DNA from: DAINPP01 sp036743375
Lineage (GTDB): Bacteria; Thermotogota; Thermotogae; MWEM01
NCBI GenBank assembly: GCA_036743375.1
Contig: DAINPP010000004.1
Span: 1-64,000, forward strand
Direction of reading: 5' to 3'
Length of the DNA: 64,000 bases
Below the pieces are notes generated by a model. That model was not told the origin of the DNA. It searched no databases and saw nothing but the letters and a program-made list of their open reading frames with translations. A program made the position numbers and the translations under genes. Positions 53,052 through 61,861 of the stretch are shown in pieces (positions within the stretch are counted from its first letter, which is position 1; the number at the start of each line of letters is the position of its first letter).

Positions 53052-53953
53052 CTTACCACTTCCGAAAGCAACACGTTAAATGCGATCGAGTTCAATTTAG
53101 TTTCTTCACTGTCCGATCTTGAGGTAAGGATAATCGGAACGCTCCCACCCAGTATCGACGTCGCAAGTTGCGCTTTTGCGAGAAACACGAGGGCTTTGTA
53201 AAGCATATTACCGGCTTCTATATTCGGTGCGATGATAATATCCGCCTTACCGGCTACAGGACTGACAATCCCTTTATGCTCCGCAGATTCAAGCGATATG
53301 ACATTGTCCAGTGCAAAGGGTCCATCAACAATAGCCCCTTTGATCTGGCCTCTGTCAGCCATTTTACTGAGCAGCGCAGCATCCATCGTATTAGGCATCT
53401 TCGGATTTACCACTTCCACCGCTCCTATGATCCCAACTTTCGGCATTTCATTCCCCAACGCATTTGCAGCCTGAATGGCATTTTTAATCAAATCTACCTT
53501 CTGCTGCAAGGTTGGCGTGATAACCATGCCCGGATCCGTCAGTATGAGTAATCTATCAAAACCAGGAATCTCGAAAACGGCATTAAGGCTCATCGTCTTC
53601 CCCGTTTTAAAATTATACTCGTCACTGAGTAACACCTTTAAAAGGGTTCCGGTCTTTATCGAACCCTTCATTACGGTGTGTGCTGTCCCTTCTGTAACAA
53701 GCTCAGCCGCCTTTTTCGCAGCCGATACTACATCAGGACAATCAAATATCTTAAAGCCGAGAGAAGACGCCCCTATCTCCTCAAGTATGGCTTCAATCTT
53801 TCGTGCCTCACCGCAAAGGCAAAAATCAGCAATTCCTATTTCTTTTGCCTTTTTCGCAGCTCCTAAAACCGTTTCATCTGCTGCTGCAGCGATCGCAATC
53901 GTCTTATTGAAGCTTTTGGCTTTTTCTATTATCTCCGATACTTTAGCAATCAT
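53048..53953 (-). CDS. ptb: phosphate butyryltransferase
   Basis: This 301-residue enzyme exchanges CoA for phosphate on a short-chain acyl group, feeding the butyrate kinases on either side. 'VMKGSIKTGTLLKVLL', 'ILTDPGMVITPTL', 'EVVNPKMPNTMDA' and 'GAIVDGPFALDNVIS' are family-specific. It overlaps both neighbours by 4 bases, which should keep the three proteins in fixed proportion. Confidence 0.95.
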   Translation of the reverse strand: MIAKVSEIIEKAKSFNKTIAIAAAADETVLGAAKKAKEIGIADFCLCGEARKIEAILEEIGASSLGFKIFDCPDVVSAAKKAAELVTEGTAHTVMKGSIKTGTLLKVLLSDEYNFKTGKTMSLNAVFEIPGFDRLLILTDPGMVITPTLQQKVDLIKNAIQAANALGNEMPKVGIIGAVEVVNPKMPNTMDAALLSKMADRGQIKGAIVDGPFALDNVISLESAEHKGIVSPVAGKADIIIAPNIEAGNMLYKALVFLAKAQLATSILGGSVPIILTSRSDSEETKLNSIAFNVLLSEVVR

Positions 53954-55032
53954 ATGGAATTAACCTCCATCAAAGAAAAGGTCCTGCAAGCCTCTTCACC
54001 TTTCAGGACCCTTAAACATCCCGTAGCAAGGGCTTCCAGTTCATTTTCACCCGGAACAACTGCAACCAGGCCAAAACTGGAAACGTATCCCTTTATCATT
54101 TCTACAAAATCGATACTGTGTGCCAATCCGCCGGTGAGGATGATACAATCTACCTTTCCCTGGAGAACCGCACACATACCACCGATTTCTTTTGCGATCT
54201 GATAAGCCATCGCCTCTATTACCTGCAATGCTTTCGGATCCGTTTTTGCCTGTTCATAGGCAACAAGAAGGTCATTTGTGTTCAAATACGCTTTCAGTCC
54301 CGAATTTTTGGTGAATAACCTTTTCAGGTTCTGTTTGGTGTAATCCCCCGAATACGCCATTTTAACAACATCCCCGACTGGCATTTCTCCCGATCTTTCA
54401 GGACTGAAAGGTCCTTCGTCATTTGCATTATTTACATCAATCATCTTTCCGTTTTTCTGAGCTCCTACCGATATACCGCCACCAAGATGCGCAATGACAA
54501 AGTTGCATTCATCGTACGGTTTTCCTATCTCATCCGCGATCTTTCGACCCACGGATTTCATATTCAATGCGTGAAGCAAACTGATCCTTTCCAGATCTTT
54601 TAATCCTGAATACCTGGAAAGCGAATCAAACTCATCGACAGAAACAGGATCGGTAATATAGGCTTTTTTGTTTTGTCCAGTAGCCAAATCAAAGGCAATG
54701 ACTGCCGCAAGATTGGATGCATGGTCAACTTTACTCTTGTTCTCTAAAAAATCCACCATCTCTTCATTTACAAGATATGTTCCACTTTCAAGTGGTGGAA
54801 GTATTCCTCCCCGTGCAGCAAAGGCATCGAAATCTTCTATGTTCTCCCCTGCCTCTTTTAAAAAGAGCATAATATCTCTCTCTCTTATCTCTTTCTGTTC
54901 CATAATTCGCTCTAATCCCTCAAACTGATCTTTGTCATGAACCACTTTTTTTTCAAGTTTAAGGGTTTCATCCTCAAATACTCCGATCTTTGTAGAGGTA
55001 GAACCGGGATTAATGGATAAAATCTTGTACAT
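53950..55032 (-). CDS. buk: butyrate kinase (branched-chain acyl kinase), copy 2
   Basis: This 360-residue paralogue of the 51966 gene has 'SINPGSTSTKIG', 'IAHLGGGISVGAQ' and 'CIILTGGLAHS'. All phosphate-binding motifs are intact, so both copies should be active. It starts 1 base after the aminotransferase stop. Confidence 0.95.
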   Translation of the reverse strand: MYKILSINPGSTSTKIGVFEDETLKLEKKVVHDKDQFEGLERIMEQKEIRERDIMLFLKEAGENIEDFDAFAARGGILPPLESGTYLVNEEMVDFLENKSKVDHASNLAAVIAFDLATGQNKKAYITDPVSVDEFDSLSRYSGLKDLERISLLHALNMKSVGRKIADEIGKPYDECNFVIAHLGGGISVGAQKNGKMIDVNNANDEGPFSPERSGEMPVGDVVKMAYSGDYTKQNLKRLFTKNSGLKAYLNTNDLLVAYEQAKTDPKALQVIEAMAYQIAKEIGGMCAVLQGKVDCIILTGGLAHSIDFVEMIKGYVSSFGLVAVVPGENELEALATGCLRVLKGEEACRTFSLMEVNSI

Positions 55033-55033
55033 C

Positions 55034-56311
55034 CTAAACCAAACCCTTCAATTCCATATACTCTTTAATAGTCTTGACGAGTCGGTGATTCCCTTCTACG
55101 ATCTCTTCATGAGAAGGAAGACAGAAAGAAACTCTCATAGAATTCTTCACAAGCTGTCTTGTTTCTTCGTTAACCGAGAACGCTTCACCCGGTATATAGA
55201 TAATCTTGTTCTTTTTAGCCATTTCAAGCATTTCCATGGTGTCTATTTCTTCAGGAAGTGTAACCCATGTGAACAAACCGCCATTCGGATAAGTCCAGGT
55301 AACTCCCTCTATCTCCGAAAGGATGTCCTCAAACGCCTTGATCATAGTATCTCTCTTTGAAGCATACAGCTCAAGTGTCGGCTCCATCTCAACTATCGGA
55401 TCATAATTCTCAAGGTATCTCGCAGTCAATCGCTGAGTAAGGGTAGAAGTACAAAGATCAGCTCCCTGCTTTGCCATGACAAGCCTTCGGACCATGATAG
55501 GATCTCCAATAACTATTCCCATCCTTAATCCCGGTGAAAGTACCTTACTGAAAGTATTCAACAATAACACAGGGTTGACTTCGTACTTGTCATTGTCCTG
55601 AGCAAGTTTATAAATAGTGGGAACCTGTTCACCCTCAAACCTGAGTGCTCCGTATGGATCATCTTCAACGATGATCAGGTCATTTGAATAAGCGAAGTCC
55701 AGAAGTCGCTGTCTTTTCTCAAGTGAAAGTGATATCCCAGTCGGATTGTCAAAACTACTGACAATATAAATAAATTTAATCTTCTGTTTTTCATCATCGG
55801 ATAAAGCACTGATCTTCTGTTCAAGCACATTGATATCGGGTCCGTCAATTTCCATTGGCATAGTGATAAACCTCGGATCTCTGGCTCTAAATGCACTTAC
55901 TGCCCCAAGATAAACAGGCGAGCAAATCGCACAGATACTGTCAGGATCGAGAAAGGTCCTCCCAATCAGATCAAGTGCCTGTTGGGAACCCGTAGTAATA
56001 ACGATATTTTCACTCTTCAGTCCTTCTATCCCATTGTGTTTCTTAAGAAGCTTGATATACCCTGCCTTTAAGAGCTCATCCCCTTCTGTTGATCCATATT
56101 GAAGTGAAATCTTGTATTCATTTTCAATAACATCTTTAGCTATTTTAGCCATTTCATGTCGCGGGAATGTTTCCGGGTCAGGTACACCTCCACCGAAAGA
56201 AATCATATCCGGAATAGATGTAGATTTCAACAGTTCTCTGATAATATTCGCCTTAGTATTCTTTGCAATCCAGGAGAGCTTTGCATTTATATACTGTTCT
56301 CTCATGTTCAT
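55034..56311 (-). CDS. PLP-dependent aminotransferase, class I/II
   Basis: This 425-residue fold-type I aminotransferase lacks a GntR domain. 'SFGGGVPDPETFP', 'TTGSQQALDLIG', 'DNPTG', 'VEDDPYG' and the PLP lysine in 'NTFSKVLSPGLRMG' are present. It belongs with the LysN/2-aminoadipate group, which accepts branched-chain and aromatic amino acids. As first gene of the operon it would supply 2-oxoacids to the oxidoreductase. GGAGGT lies 9 bases before the ATG. Confidence 0.9.
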   Translation of the reverse strand: MNMREQYINAKLSWIAKNTKANIIRELLKSTSIPDMISFGGGVPDPETFPRHEMAKIAKDVIENEYKISLQYGSTEGDELLKAGYIKLLKKHNGIEGLKSENIVITTGSQQALDLIGRTFLDPDSICAICSPVYLGAVSAFRARDPRFITMPMEIDGPDINVLEQKISALSDDEKQKIKFIYIVSSFDNPTGISLSLEKRQRLLDFAYSNDLIIVEDDPYGALRFEGEQVPTIYKLAQDNDKYEVNPVLLLNTFSKVLSPGLRMGIVIGDPIMVRRLVMAKQGADLCTSTLTQRLTARYLENYDPIVEMEPTLELYASKRDTMIKAFEDILSEIEGVTWTYPNGGLFTWVTLPEEIDTMEMLEMAKKNKIIYIPGEAFSVNEETRQLVKNSMRVSFCLPSHEEIVEGNHRLVKTIKEYMELKGLV

Positions 56312-56510
56312 CGATTAAACACCTCCAACAATTTTTCTTGTCTTTCAATCCCATTCTAACAGAATTCAAATGATAGAGCTGTATATATGAATAATATGTT
56401 ATGTACTATTTTTAAGATATCATATTCGCTAATTATATTATAACACAGATAATGAATAATATTGCATCTCTGCATAGTTACATGCATTTTCCTGCATTAC
56501 GCTTTTTTTA

Positions 56511-56539
56511 TTGTAATTGTAATAAGAAAAGAGTACAAT
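56511..56539 (+). promoter_or_regulatory. promoter of the permease gene
   Basis: TTGTAA and TACAAT stand 17 bases apart, ending 38 bases before the TTG start at 56578. This is the best-spaced promoter seen in the window besides that of tmRNA. Confidence 0.55.
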
Positions 56540-56577
56540 AATTGAGGTCCAAACAAATTTCTCAGGAGGGGATCGTT

Positions 56578-57933
56578 TTGTTACTCGCTTATAAAATTGT
56601 AGTCATTTGTTTTCTTGTCTGGGTTTATTACAACCTCATCACAGGAAAAATGAACAAAGCTGCTTCAGGGTTTGCAGCAGGAGCCATCTTAATCTCTCTA
56701 AACAGTATTTTTAACCTGATTCCGAATTTTGATCTTGAACATCTAAGTACTTTTGTAGATTTTAAAACCTTATCATTGCTTCTTGGTATGATGATTATCA
56801 TGCCGTTTATAGAAAAATCCGGCTTTTTCCAATTTCTCGCAGTAAACGTTGTCAGAGCAAGTAGGGGAAACCTCCTCTTATTATATATCATTACCAGCAT
56901 TACCGTCGCGATCAGTTCGGCTTTTTTAAACAACGTCAGCACTGTAATGGTTTTTGTCCCGGTTATCCTCGCAATAATGGAAACCATAGACAAGGATCCT
57001 TTCCCATTTCTGATGATGATCATCCTTTCGGCAAACCTCGGTGGAACGGCAACTCTGATCGGAGATCCACCCAATATGGTTATCGGATTTGCCGCCGGAA
57101 AATCCTTCATGGATTTTCTGATAAATGTTTCTCCCTGTGTTCTGATAACATTGGCTTTCGTTCTCTTCTATACGATAAAAAAAGAAAAGAGTACATTCAG
57201 GCTCAATGAGGATGAAAAGGAAATGCTCGACAAATTCAGAAAAACTGACCCGAGAACTCAGATAAAAGACAAGAAATTAATGTTTAAATCCTTATTGATC
57301 TTTCTGGGAGCCATCGTTGGGTTCACACTTCCGCCAAATCTCGGAGTAGATCCTGCTTACGTCTCATTAATAGCCGGTGCAATTATGCTAATCGCGATCA
57401 AGGCTTCTGACAAGGATATGGAAGAAGTCTTCAAAAAAATGGAATGGGGAACCATTTTCTTCTTCATAGGCATGTTCATCCTCGTCTTTGCATTGGAAAG
57501 CATCGGTGTAATTGACCTGATCGGAAGCGGACTGATGAGTATCACCAAGATCCCCGGAATCAACGAAATGACTGTAAATATCATATTCCTTACATTGATG
57601 GTGTGGTTACCCTTATTACTCACCGGTATAATGAGCGCTGTTCCCATGGCAATGATAATGGTCCCAATAGTAGAAACGCTGATTCAGAAATCGGCAGAAA
57701 TAAACATCCACATCTCCCCATTGATTTGGTGGGCTCTCGTATTCGGAACCTGCTTTGGCGGAAATATGACCGTAGTCGGAGCCGCCGCCAATATCGTAGT
57801 TTCAGGTATGACAGAGAAACTTCAGCGGGGACGAATCACTTTTTCAAATTATATTCGCTACGCAACCCCCATCGTAATCATTTCAGGGATCATGGCAACC
57901 GGATATACACTACTACAGTACCTTGTATTATAA
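56578..57933 (+). CDS. ArsB/NhaD-type ion permease
   Basis: This 451-residue membrane protein of the ion-transporter superfamily has about 11-12 segments and the signature 'ANLGGTATLIGDPPNMVIG'. The second half repeats it as 'GNMTVVGAAANIVVSG'. Relatives include ArsB, NhaD and the P protein, so the ion (Na+/H+, anion) is not certain. The start is TTG with GGAGGGG 6 bases upstream; the frame extends 12 codons further without support. It has its own promoter and terminator, so it is monocistronic. Confidence 0.85.
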   Translation: MLLAYKIVVICFLVWVYYNLITGKMNKAASGFAAGAILISLNSIFNLIPNFDLEHLSTFVDFKTLSLLLGMMIIMPFIEKSGFFQFLAVNVVRASRGNLLLLYIITSITVAISSAFLNNVSTVMVFVPVILAIMETIDKDPFPFLMMIILSANLGGTATLIGDPPNMVIGFAAGKSFMDFLINVSPCVLITLAFVLFYTIKKEKSTFRLNEDEKEMLDKFRKTDPRTQIKDKKLMFKSLLIFLGAIVGFTLPPNLGVDPAYVSLIAGAIMLIAIKASDKDMEEVFKKMEWGTIFFFIGMFILVFALESIGVIDLIGSGLMSITKIPGINEMTVNIIFLTLMVWLPLLLTGIMSAVPMAMIMVPIVETLIQKSAEINIHISPLIWWALVFGTCFGGNMTVVGAAANIVVSGMTEKLQRGRITFSNYIRYATPIVIISGIMATGYTLLQYLVL

Positions 57934-57968
57934 ACACACACTTTAAAAAACAGATGCAATTCATAGCA

Positions 57969-58003
57969 ATCCTGTGGTATCATAGCTACAGGATATTTTT
58001 TTT
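57969..58003 (+). terminator. intrinsic terminator after the permease gene
   Basis: A 7-bp stem (57969-57975 with 57988-57994) with a 12-base loop is followed by ATTTTTTTT. It lies 35 bases past the stop codon. Confidence 0.75.
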
Positions 58004-58078
58004 GAATAGGTATAAAAATGTGGTTGTTGGATGACCGTTATATAGAAAAATGCCCCGATAGGATTCATCGATCCAAAT

Positions 58079-58108
58079 AAAAAAACGGAGAAGATATTCT
58101 CCGTTTTT
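58079..58108 (-). terminator. intrinsic terminator of tmRNA
   Basis: Arms 58081-58092 and 58097-58108 form a 12-bp perfect stem with a 4-base loop. On the minus strand the stem begins 1 base after the tmRNA CCA end and finishes in T7. Confidence 0.9.
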
Positions 58109-58109
58109 C

Positions 58110-58460
58110 TGGTGGAGGCGGGGGGAATTGAACCCCCGTCCGAAAACCGCTTGTAGAAGGCATCTACGTGCGTAGCTTCTGTTTAAATTTTGGAAGAACA
58201 GATACAAAAGCAGATCTGTTAATTCCTAGTCACTAAAATTCCCTGTATGCGTTGTAACCCCACACTCAGGACAGCCCGAATTATCGACGTTCTTCCAGCC
58301 CGTCTCAGGCAGAACAGTTTGGAGAACGAGCAGCCATTAGGCTGCTAATGCAAATTCTGTTTCGTCAATTAAATTTGATGTACACCCGTTTAACGAGTCT
58401 GATGTAAACTCGGCACGCTTCCTTTTACTCATCAATTCCCGTCGAACCCTGATCGCCCCC
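58110..58460 (-). ncRNA. ssrA: tmRNA (transfer-messenger RNA)
   Basis: The 351-base RNA has the tRNA-like ends of tmRNA. The 5' end GGGGGCG pairs with CGCCTCC before an encoded CCA (one G-U pair). The 5' 'GGGTTCGACGGG' is nearly universal, and the T arm 'GGGGGTTCAATTCCCCC' stands at the 3' end. Inside, CGAG/CTCG and TACATC/GGTGTA can form pseudoknot 1. A short reading frame ending in ALAA-stop follows, with the stop in the loop of a GCAGCC/GGCTGC hairpin. It rescues stalled ribosomes and tags their products. One-piece form; promoter and terminator are both visible. Confidence 0.97.
58337..58363 (-). other. tmRNA tag-peptide reading frame
   Basis: After pseudoknot 1 and the sequence TTGAC, which resembles the UAGUC/UAGAC element before resume codons, the frame reads GAA ACA GAA TTT GCA TTA GCA GCC TAA, giving the tag (A)ETEFALAA. 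The end LAA fits ClpXP/ClpAP recognition. A resume codon one triplet earlier (GAC) is possible. A GAA resume codon is less usual than GCA or GGC. Confidence 0.65.
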
Positions 58461-58497
58461 CTTAAGGGGTGCAGGTCATCATTTACCTGTGGAAGAT

Positions 58498-58526
58498 ATT
58501 ATATCACATTTCACTGATTTTTCCAA
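58498..58526 (-). promoter_or_regulatory. promoter of tmRNA
   Basis: On the minus strand TTGGAA (58526-58521) and TATAAT (58503-58498) are 17 bases apart. Transcription would start near 58490, leaving a leader of about 30 bases with a small CAGGT/ACCTG hairpin to be removed from the mature 5' end. The promoter overlaps the 3' end of coaE. Confidence 0.7.
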
Positions 58527-59125
58527 TAAGATAAAACGTCTTTCTCAAACTCCTCACATTTCAGATATAGATCTTCCAATGAACCGCTGTTATCTATGAC
58601 GTAATCAATCTTTTCTTCTTCTACATACTGAGAAGAGAGTATCTTTCTTATCTCTTCCTCACTCATCTTCTCCCTCTTTACCGTACGTTTTATTATCTCT
58701 TCTTCCGTAAGTTCGATATAAAGGATCCTCTCAAGAAATTCATCCATTTTCATCTCAAAAAGAATGGCCGCTTCAAGAAAACAGATTTTATATCCATTCT
58801 GCGCATTTTCATGTATCCATGTTTTTGCATACTCATTCATCTCGGGGTGTACAATACCGTTTAAATACTTCAGAGATTCCAGGTCCGAAAAAACGATTTT
58901 CCCCAATCTTTTCCTGTTGATGAAATCATTTTTATCTAAGATTGAGTTCCCGAATCTCCCGGTTAATTTATCAATAACCCTTTTTTCCTCAAGTATTCTG
59001 TGCCCGACAATATCCATAAAAAGCACCGGATAACCGATGCTTTTAAAATATTCAGCCACTACGGTCTTTCCGGAACCTATCTTTCCGGTTATACCAATAG
59101 AAATAATCACATGCTGTCCACTCAT
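58511..59125 (-). CDS. coaE: dephospho-CoA kinase
   Basis: This 204-residue kinase makes CoA in the last step of its synthesis. Walker A 'GITGKIGSGKT' is at residues 11-21 and 'FMDIVGHRIL' corresponds to the DAD-like CoA site. 'FLEAAILFEMKMDEFLERI' and 'KRTVKREKMSEEEI' (lid) follow. The ATG overlaps the stop of the upstream tldE by 4 bases; a GTG six codons later with GAGTGG upstream is an alternative start. The tmRNA promoter lies at its 3' end. Confidence 0.92.
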   Translation of the reverse strand: MSGQHVIISIGITGKIGSGKTVVAEYFKSIGYPVLFMDIVGHRILEEKRVIDKLTGRFGNSILDKNDFINRKRLGKIVFSDLESLKYLNGIVHPEMNEYAKTWIHENAQNGYKICFLEAAILFEMKMDEFLERILYIELTEEEIIKRTVKREKMSEEEIRKILSSQYVEEEKIDYVIDNSGSLEDLYLKCEEFEKDVLSYWKNQ

Positions 59126-60477
59126 TCGTTTCCCGCGATATCCATTTTATCAACGAGAACTGATGGTGTAAAGATTCCTGAAGACATGGCAAAAGCCATC
59201 TTTTTATCAGAACCTACCCCTTTTATCGACTGTAGCATGGATAAAAGGTTGCCTGAAAGGGTAATCTGTTCAACCGGGAACGATTTTCTCCCCCCTTCAA
59301 TTCTGAATCCCTGTGCTCCAACTGAAAATTCTCCGGAAATAGGGTTGGCCCCTGAGTGCATTCCCTGTACATTGGTTATATAAACGCCGTCATTTAAAGT
59401 GGCAAATAACTTTTCAAGAGTCATTAAACCACTCTTGACATCTATATTAACCGGAGAGATCGTTTCCGTTCCCTTGTAACTGCTTCTGAATGCATTCCCC
59501 GTTGGTTTCACACCATCTTTGGCGGCTGTCTTAAGGCTATGCAGGAAAGTCTTCAGTACACCATCTCTCAGAATATCCTTATCCTGGGTCACTACCCCCT
59601 GGGCATCAGCAGGGGTATCAAAAATACTGTCCGTATAACTTCTGACATCTCTTATACTCAACAGTTCACTCGCTACTTTTTCACCAAGTTTACCGTTAAG
59701 CAGTGAGAGGCCCTTCTGAACATTCTCAGCGGAAATCATCTGAATAAATAATCCGAGGAGATCAGAAAAGACATCGTTATCCAGAACAACGTCATACTTC
59801 CCACTCTTAAGACTCTTGGCATCAAGCAGTGAGACTGTTTTTTCCGCCGTTTCGGTAGCTATTTTTTCTATATCTATCTTTTCAGGATTTTTAGAAAAGC
59901 CAAAAGCCATGCCAAATTTATTCTGTTTCCCGTTAGAAGCCATGGCCCCCGAATACATTCCACCCCCACCGGTTATATAATTGTACTCCGCACCGTATGA
60001 ATTGGCAAAATAAACTTCGCTGAAAGTATTGGTGTTATAGCAATAAGGCACCATTAAGATCCTGTCATCTTTGTCAAGGATTATTTTTTCAAGTTTTTTC
60101 ACATCTTCTATTTTCTTGAGTGGATCGATCTTTTCAAAAGCCATATCATAATCTTCCCAGTCGGTTATCCTGGTCTTCTGATCGTAAACAATCTCTTGTT
60201 CTTCGCTCTCGATCAACTCTAGATTCTCCAGTGCATCATCTACAATTCGATGTGCCTCTTCGGAAGAAAGGTCTTCCGTATAACTGTATCCTGCCTTTCC
60301 ATTTTTGACGGCCTTAAAACTTGAACCACCGTTTTCGGCATCTTTATAACTCTGTATCTCCCCTTTGCTTACCGAACATTCAAACTCATGTGATTTGGAG
60401 GTAAAAAGTTCGTATTCCTTCAATCCCTTTTTAGTCGCATAATCAAATACCGTCTCTTTAAACGTCTTTGCATTCAT
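59122..60477 (-). CDS. tldE: TldE/PmbA-family metalloprotease partner
   Basis: This 451-residue protein is the TldE (PmbA) partner, which lacks the zinc motif and forms a heterodimer with TldD. 'SFKAVKNGKAGYSYTEDLS', 'DVVLDNDVFSDLL' and the glycine-rich 'GMHSGANPISGEFSVGAQGF' (given here in parts GMHSGANPISGEF, SVGAQGF) are typical. The pair degrades unfolded peptides and matures some modified peptides. It overlaps tldD by 1 base. Confidence 0.9.
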   Translation of the reverse strand: MNAKTFKETVFDYATKKGLKEYELFTSKSHEFECSVSKGEIQSYKDAENGGSSFKAVKNGKAGYSYTEDLSSEEAHRIVDDALENLELIESEEQEIVYDQKTRITDWEDYDMAFEKIDPLKKIEDVKKLEKIILDKDDRILMVPYCYNTNTFSEVYFANSYGAEYNYITGGGGMYSGAMASNGKQNKFGMAFGFSKNPEKIDIEKIATETAEKTVSLLDAKSLKSGKYDVVLDNDVFSDLLGLFIQMISAENVQKGLSLLNGKLGEKVASELLSIRDVRSYTDSIFDTPADAQGVVTQDKDILRDGVLKTFLHSLKTAAKDGVKPTGNAFRSSYKGTETISPVNIDVKSGLMTLEKLFATLNDGVYITNVQGMHSGANPISGEFSVGAQGFRIEGGRKSFPVEQITLSGNLLSMLQSIKGVGSDKKMAFAMSSGIFTPSVLVDKMDIAGNE

Positions 60478-61859
60478 CAGTTTCTACCTCCTACGATTAA
60501 TTCCGATACCCTTATTGTAGGCTGGCCAACATCTGCCGGTATAGAACCGGACAGGGAACCGCACATTCCCTGATCTCTTTCAAGATCATTTGCTACCATA
60601 TCGATCTTCTGAAGAATTTCATACCCTTTTCCAATAAGTGTTGCCCCTCTTACCGGTTTGGTAATTCTCCCGTTTTCTATCATATATCCTTCCCTGACCG
60701 AGAAGTTAAATTCACCCGTTGACGGATTGACGGATCCTCCCCCCATTTTTTTTGCAAAGAGGGCCTTCGGGGTATCGGCAATGATTTCTTCAGGTATATA
60801 TTTTCCCGGAAGGATAAATGTATTAGACATTCTTGAAGTAGGCGCAAAGGTATAATTCTGCCTTCTTCCACTTCCCGTTGATGGCATTCCCATTCTGATA
60901 CCACCAAGTTTATCTATGAGATAACTTTTAAGTACACCATTCTCTATTAATAGGTTTCTCTGCGTCGGATGTCCTTCATCATCAATCGTTGCACTTCCCC
61001 AGGCATTTGGTATTGTTGCATCATCAACTGCTGAAACGCATTCATGAGCAATCTTCTGGCCGATTTTATCGGCAAAGACGGAAGCCCCTTTTGCAACCGA
61101 GGTTGCCTCCAATGCATGACCACATGCTTCGTGGAAAATAACCCCTCCAAATTTATTTGAAATGATAACCGGCATCTTTCCCGCTGGGGCAAATTCGGCA
61201 TTAATCATTTTCACGGCTATCCTTGCCGCTTCTGCACCCGCTTCTCTCACATCGATTGTATTGAAAAACTCAAATCCCATGCCCGCTCCCGGCCCGACGG
61301 AACCGGTTTCTTTCTGTCCATCTTTGGTTGCTACAGCCGAAATATACACTCTGCTCCTTACTCTTTCGTCTTCCTTATACAAGCCTTCTGTATTTGCAAC
61401 AACTATGTTCTGTCGGTAGTCCCAGAATGTAATCTTGACTTCACTAATCTGTTCAGAGTAGTTACTTGCCCCTTCATGAGCAAGTTTCATGACATGATAT
61501 TTATCTGTTTTTGAAATTTCATCTGGAAAAAAGAGGATTGGACTGATATTCTCCGTTTTTTCTCTCTGCAGGTTGATAGAGACATCTTCATCCTTTTTCT
61601 CATTTATTGCCTGCGCGACTCTTTTGCAGGCATTAAGAACTGATTCTTCGGACAAATCGTTCGTATAGGCGTATATGGCCTTTTTTCCAATAATCCCCCT
61701 TAATCCAACCCCTTGAATTGTTCCGGAGTTAACCTTCTCAAGTTTCCCCATGCTCATTTCAAGATTGCTGCTCTTACGGTTTTCGTAAAACACTTCAGCA
61801 AAATCAGCTCCACCTTTTTTGATAGTACATAGAGCCTTCTCTATCAGATTCTGATTCAT
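60477..61859 (-). CDS. tldD: TldD-family zinc metalloprotease
   Basis: This 460-residue protein carries the TldD zinc site HExxxH as 'FHEACGHALEA' (His243, His248). 'DDATIPNAWGSATIDDEG' and the C-terminal 'GLVGGR'-like end ('ELIVGGRN') are conserved. With TldE it forms a barrel protease that admits only unfolded peptides. It follows the radical SAM gene by 2 bases, so the three genes are co-translated. Confidence 0.94.
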   Translation of the reverse strand: MNQNLIEKALCTIKKGGADFAEVFYENRKSSNLEMSMGKLEKVNSGTIQGVGLRGIIGKKAIYAYTNDLSEESVLNACKRVAQAINEKKDEDVSINLQREKTENISPILFFPDEISKTDKYHVMKLAHEGASNYSEQISEVKITFWDYRQNIVVANTEGLYKEDERVRSRVYISAVATKDGQKETGSVGPGAGMGFEFFNTIDVREAGAEAARIAVKMINAEFAPAGKMPVIISNKFGGVIFHEACGHALEATSVAKGASVFADKIGQKIAHECVSAVDDATIPNAWGSATIDDEGHPTQRNLLIENGVLKSYLIDKLGGIRMGMPSTGSGRRQNYTFAPTSRMSNTFILPGKYIPEEIIADTPKALFAKKMGGGSVNPSTGEFNFSVREGYMIENGRITKPVRGATLIGKGYEILQKIDMVANDLERDQGMCGSLSGSIPADVGQPTIRVSELIVGGRN

Positions 61860-61861
61860 CT

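Noticed and set aside
58110..58180. independent tRNA gene from the T-arm and CCA sequence
   Set aside because: There is no anticodon arm; the T arm and acceptor belong to the tRNA-like end of tmRNA.
57986..58207. 73-codon minus-strand frame over the tmRNA 3' end
   Set aside because: It overlaps the tRNA-like domain and terminator of tmRNA, which explain the sequence better.
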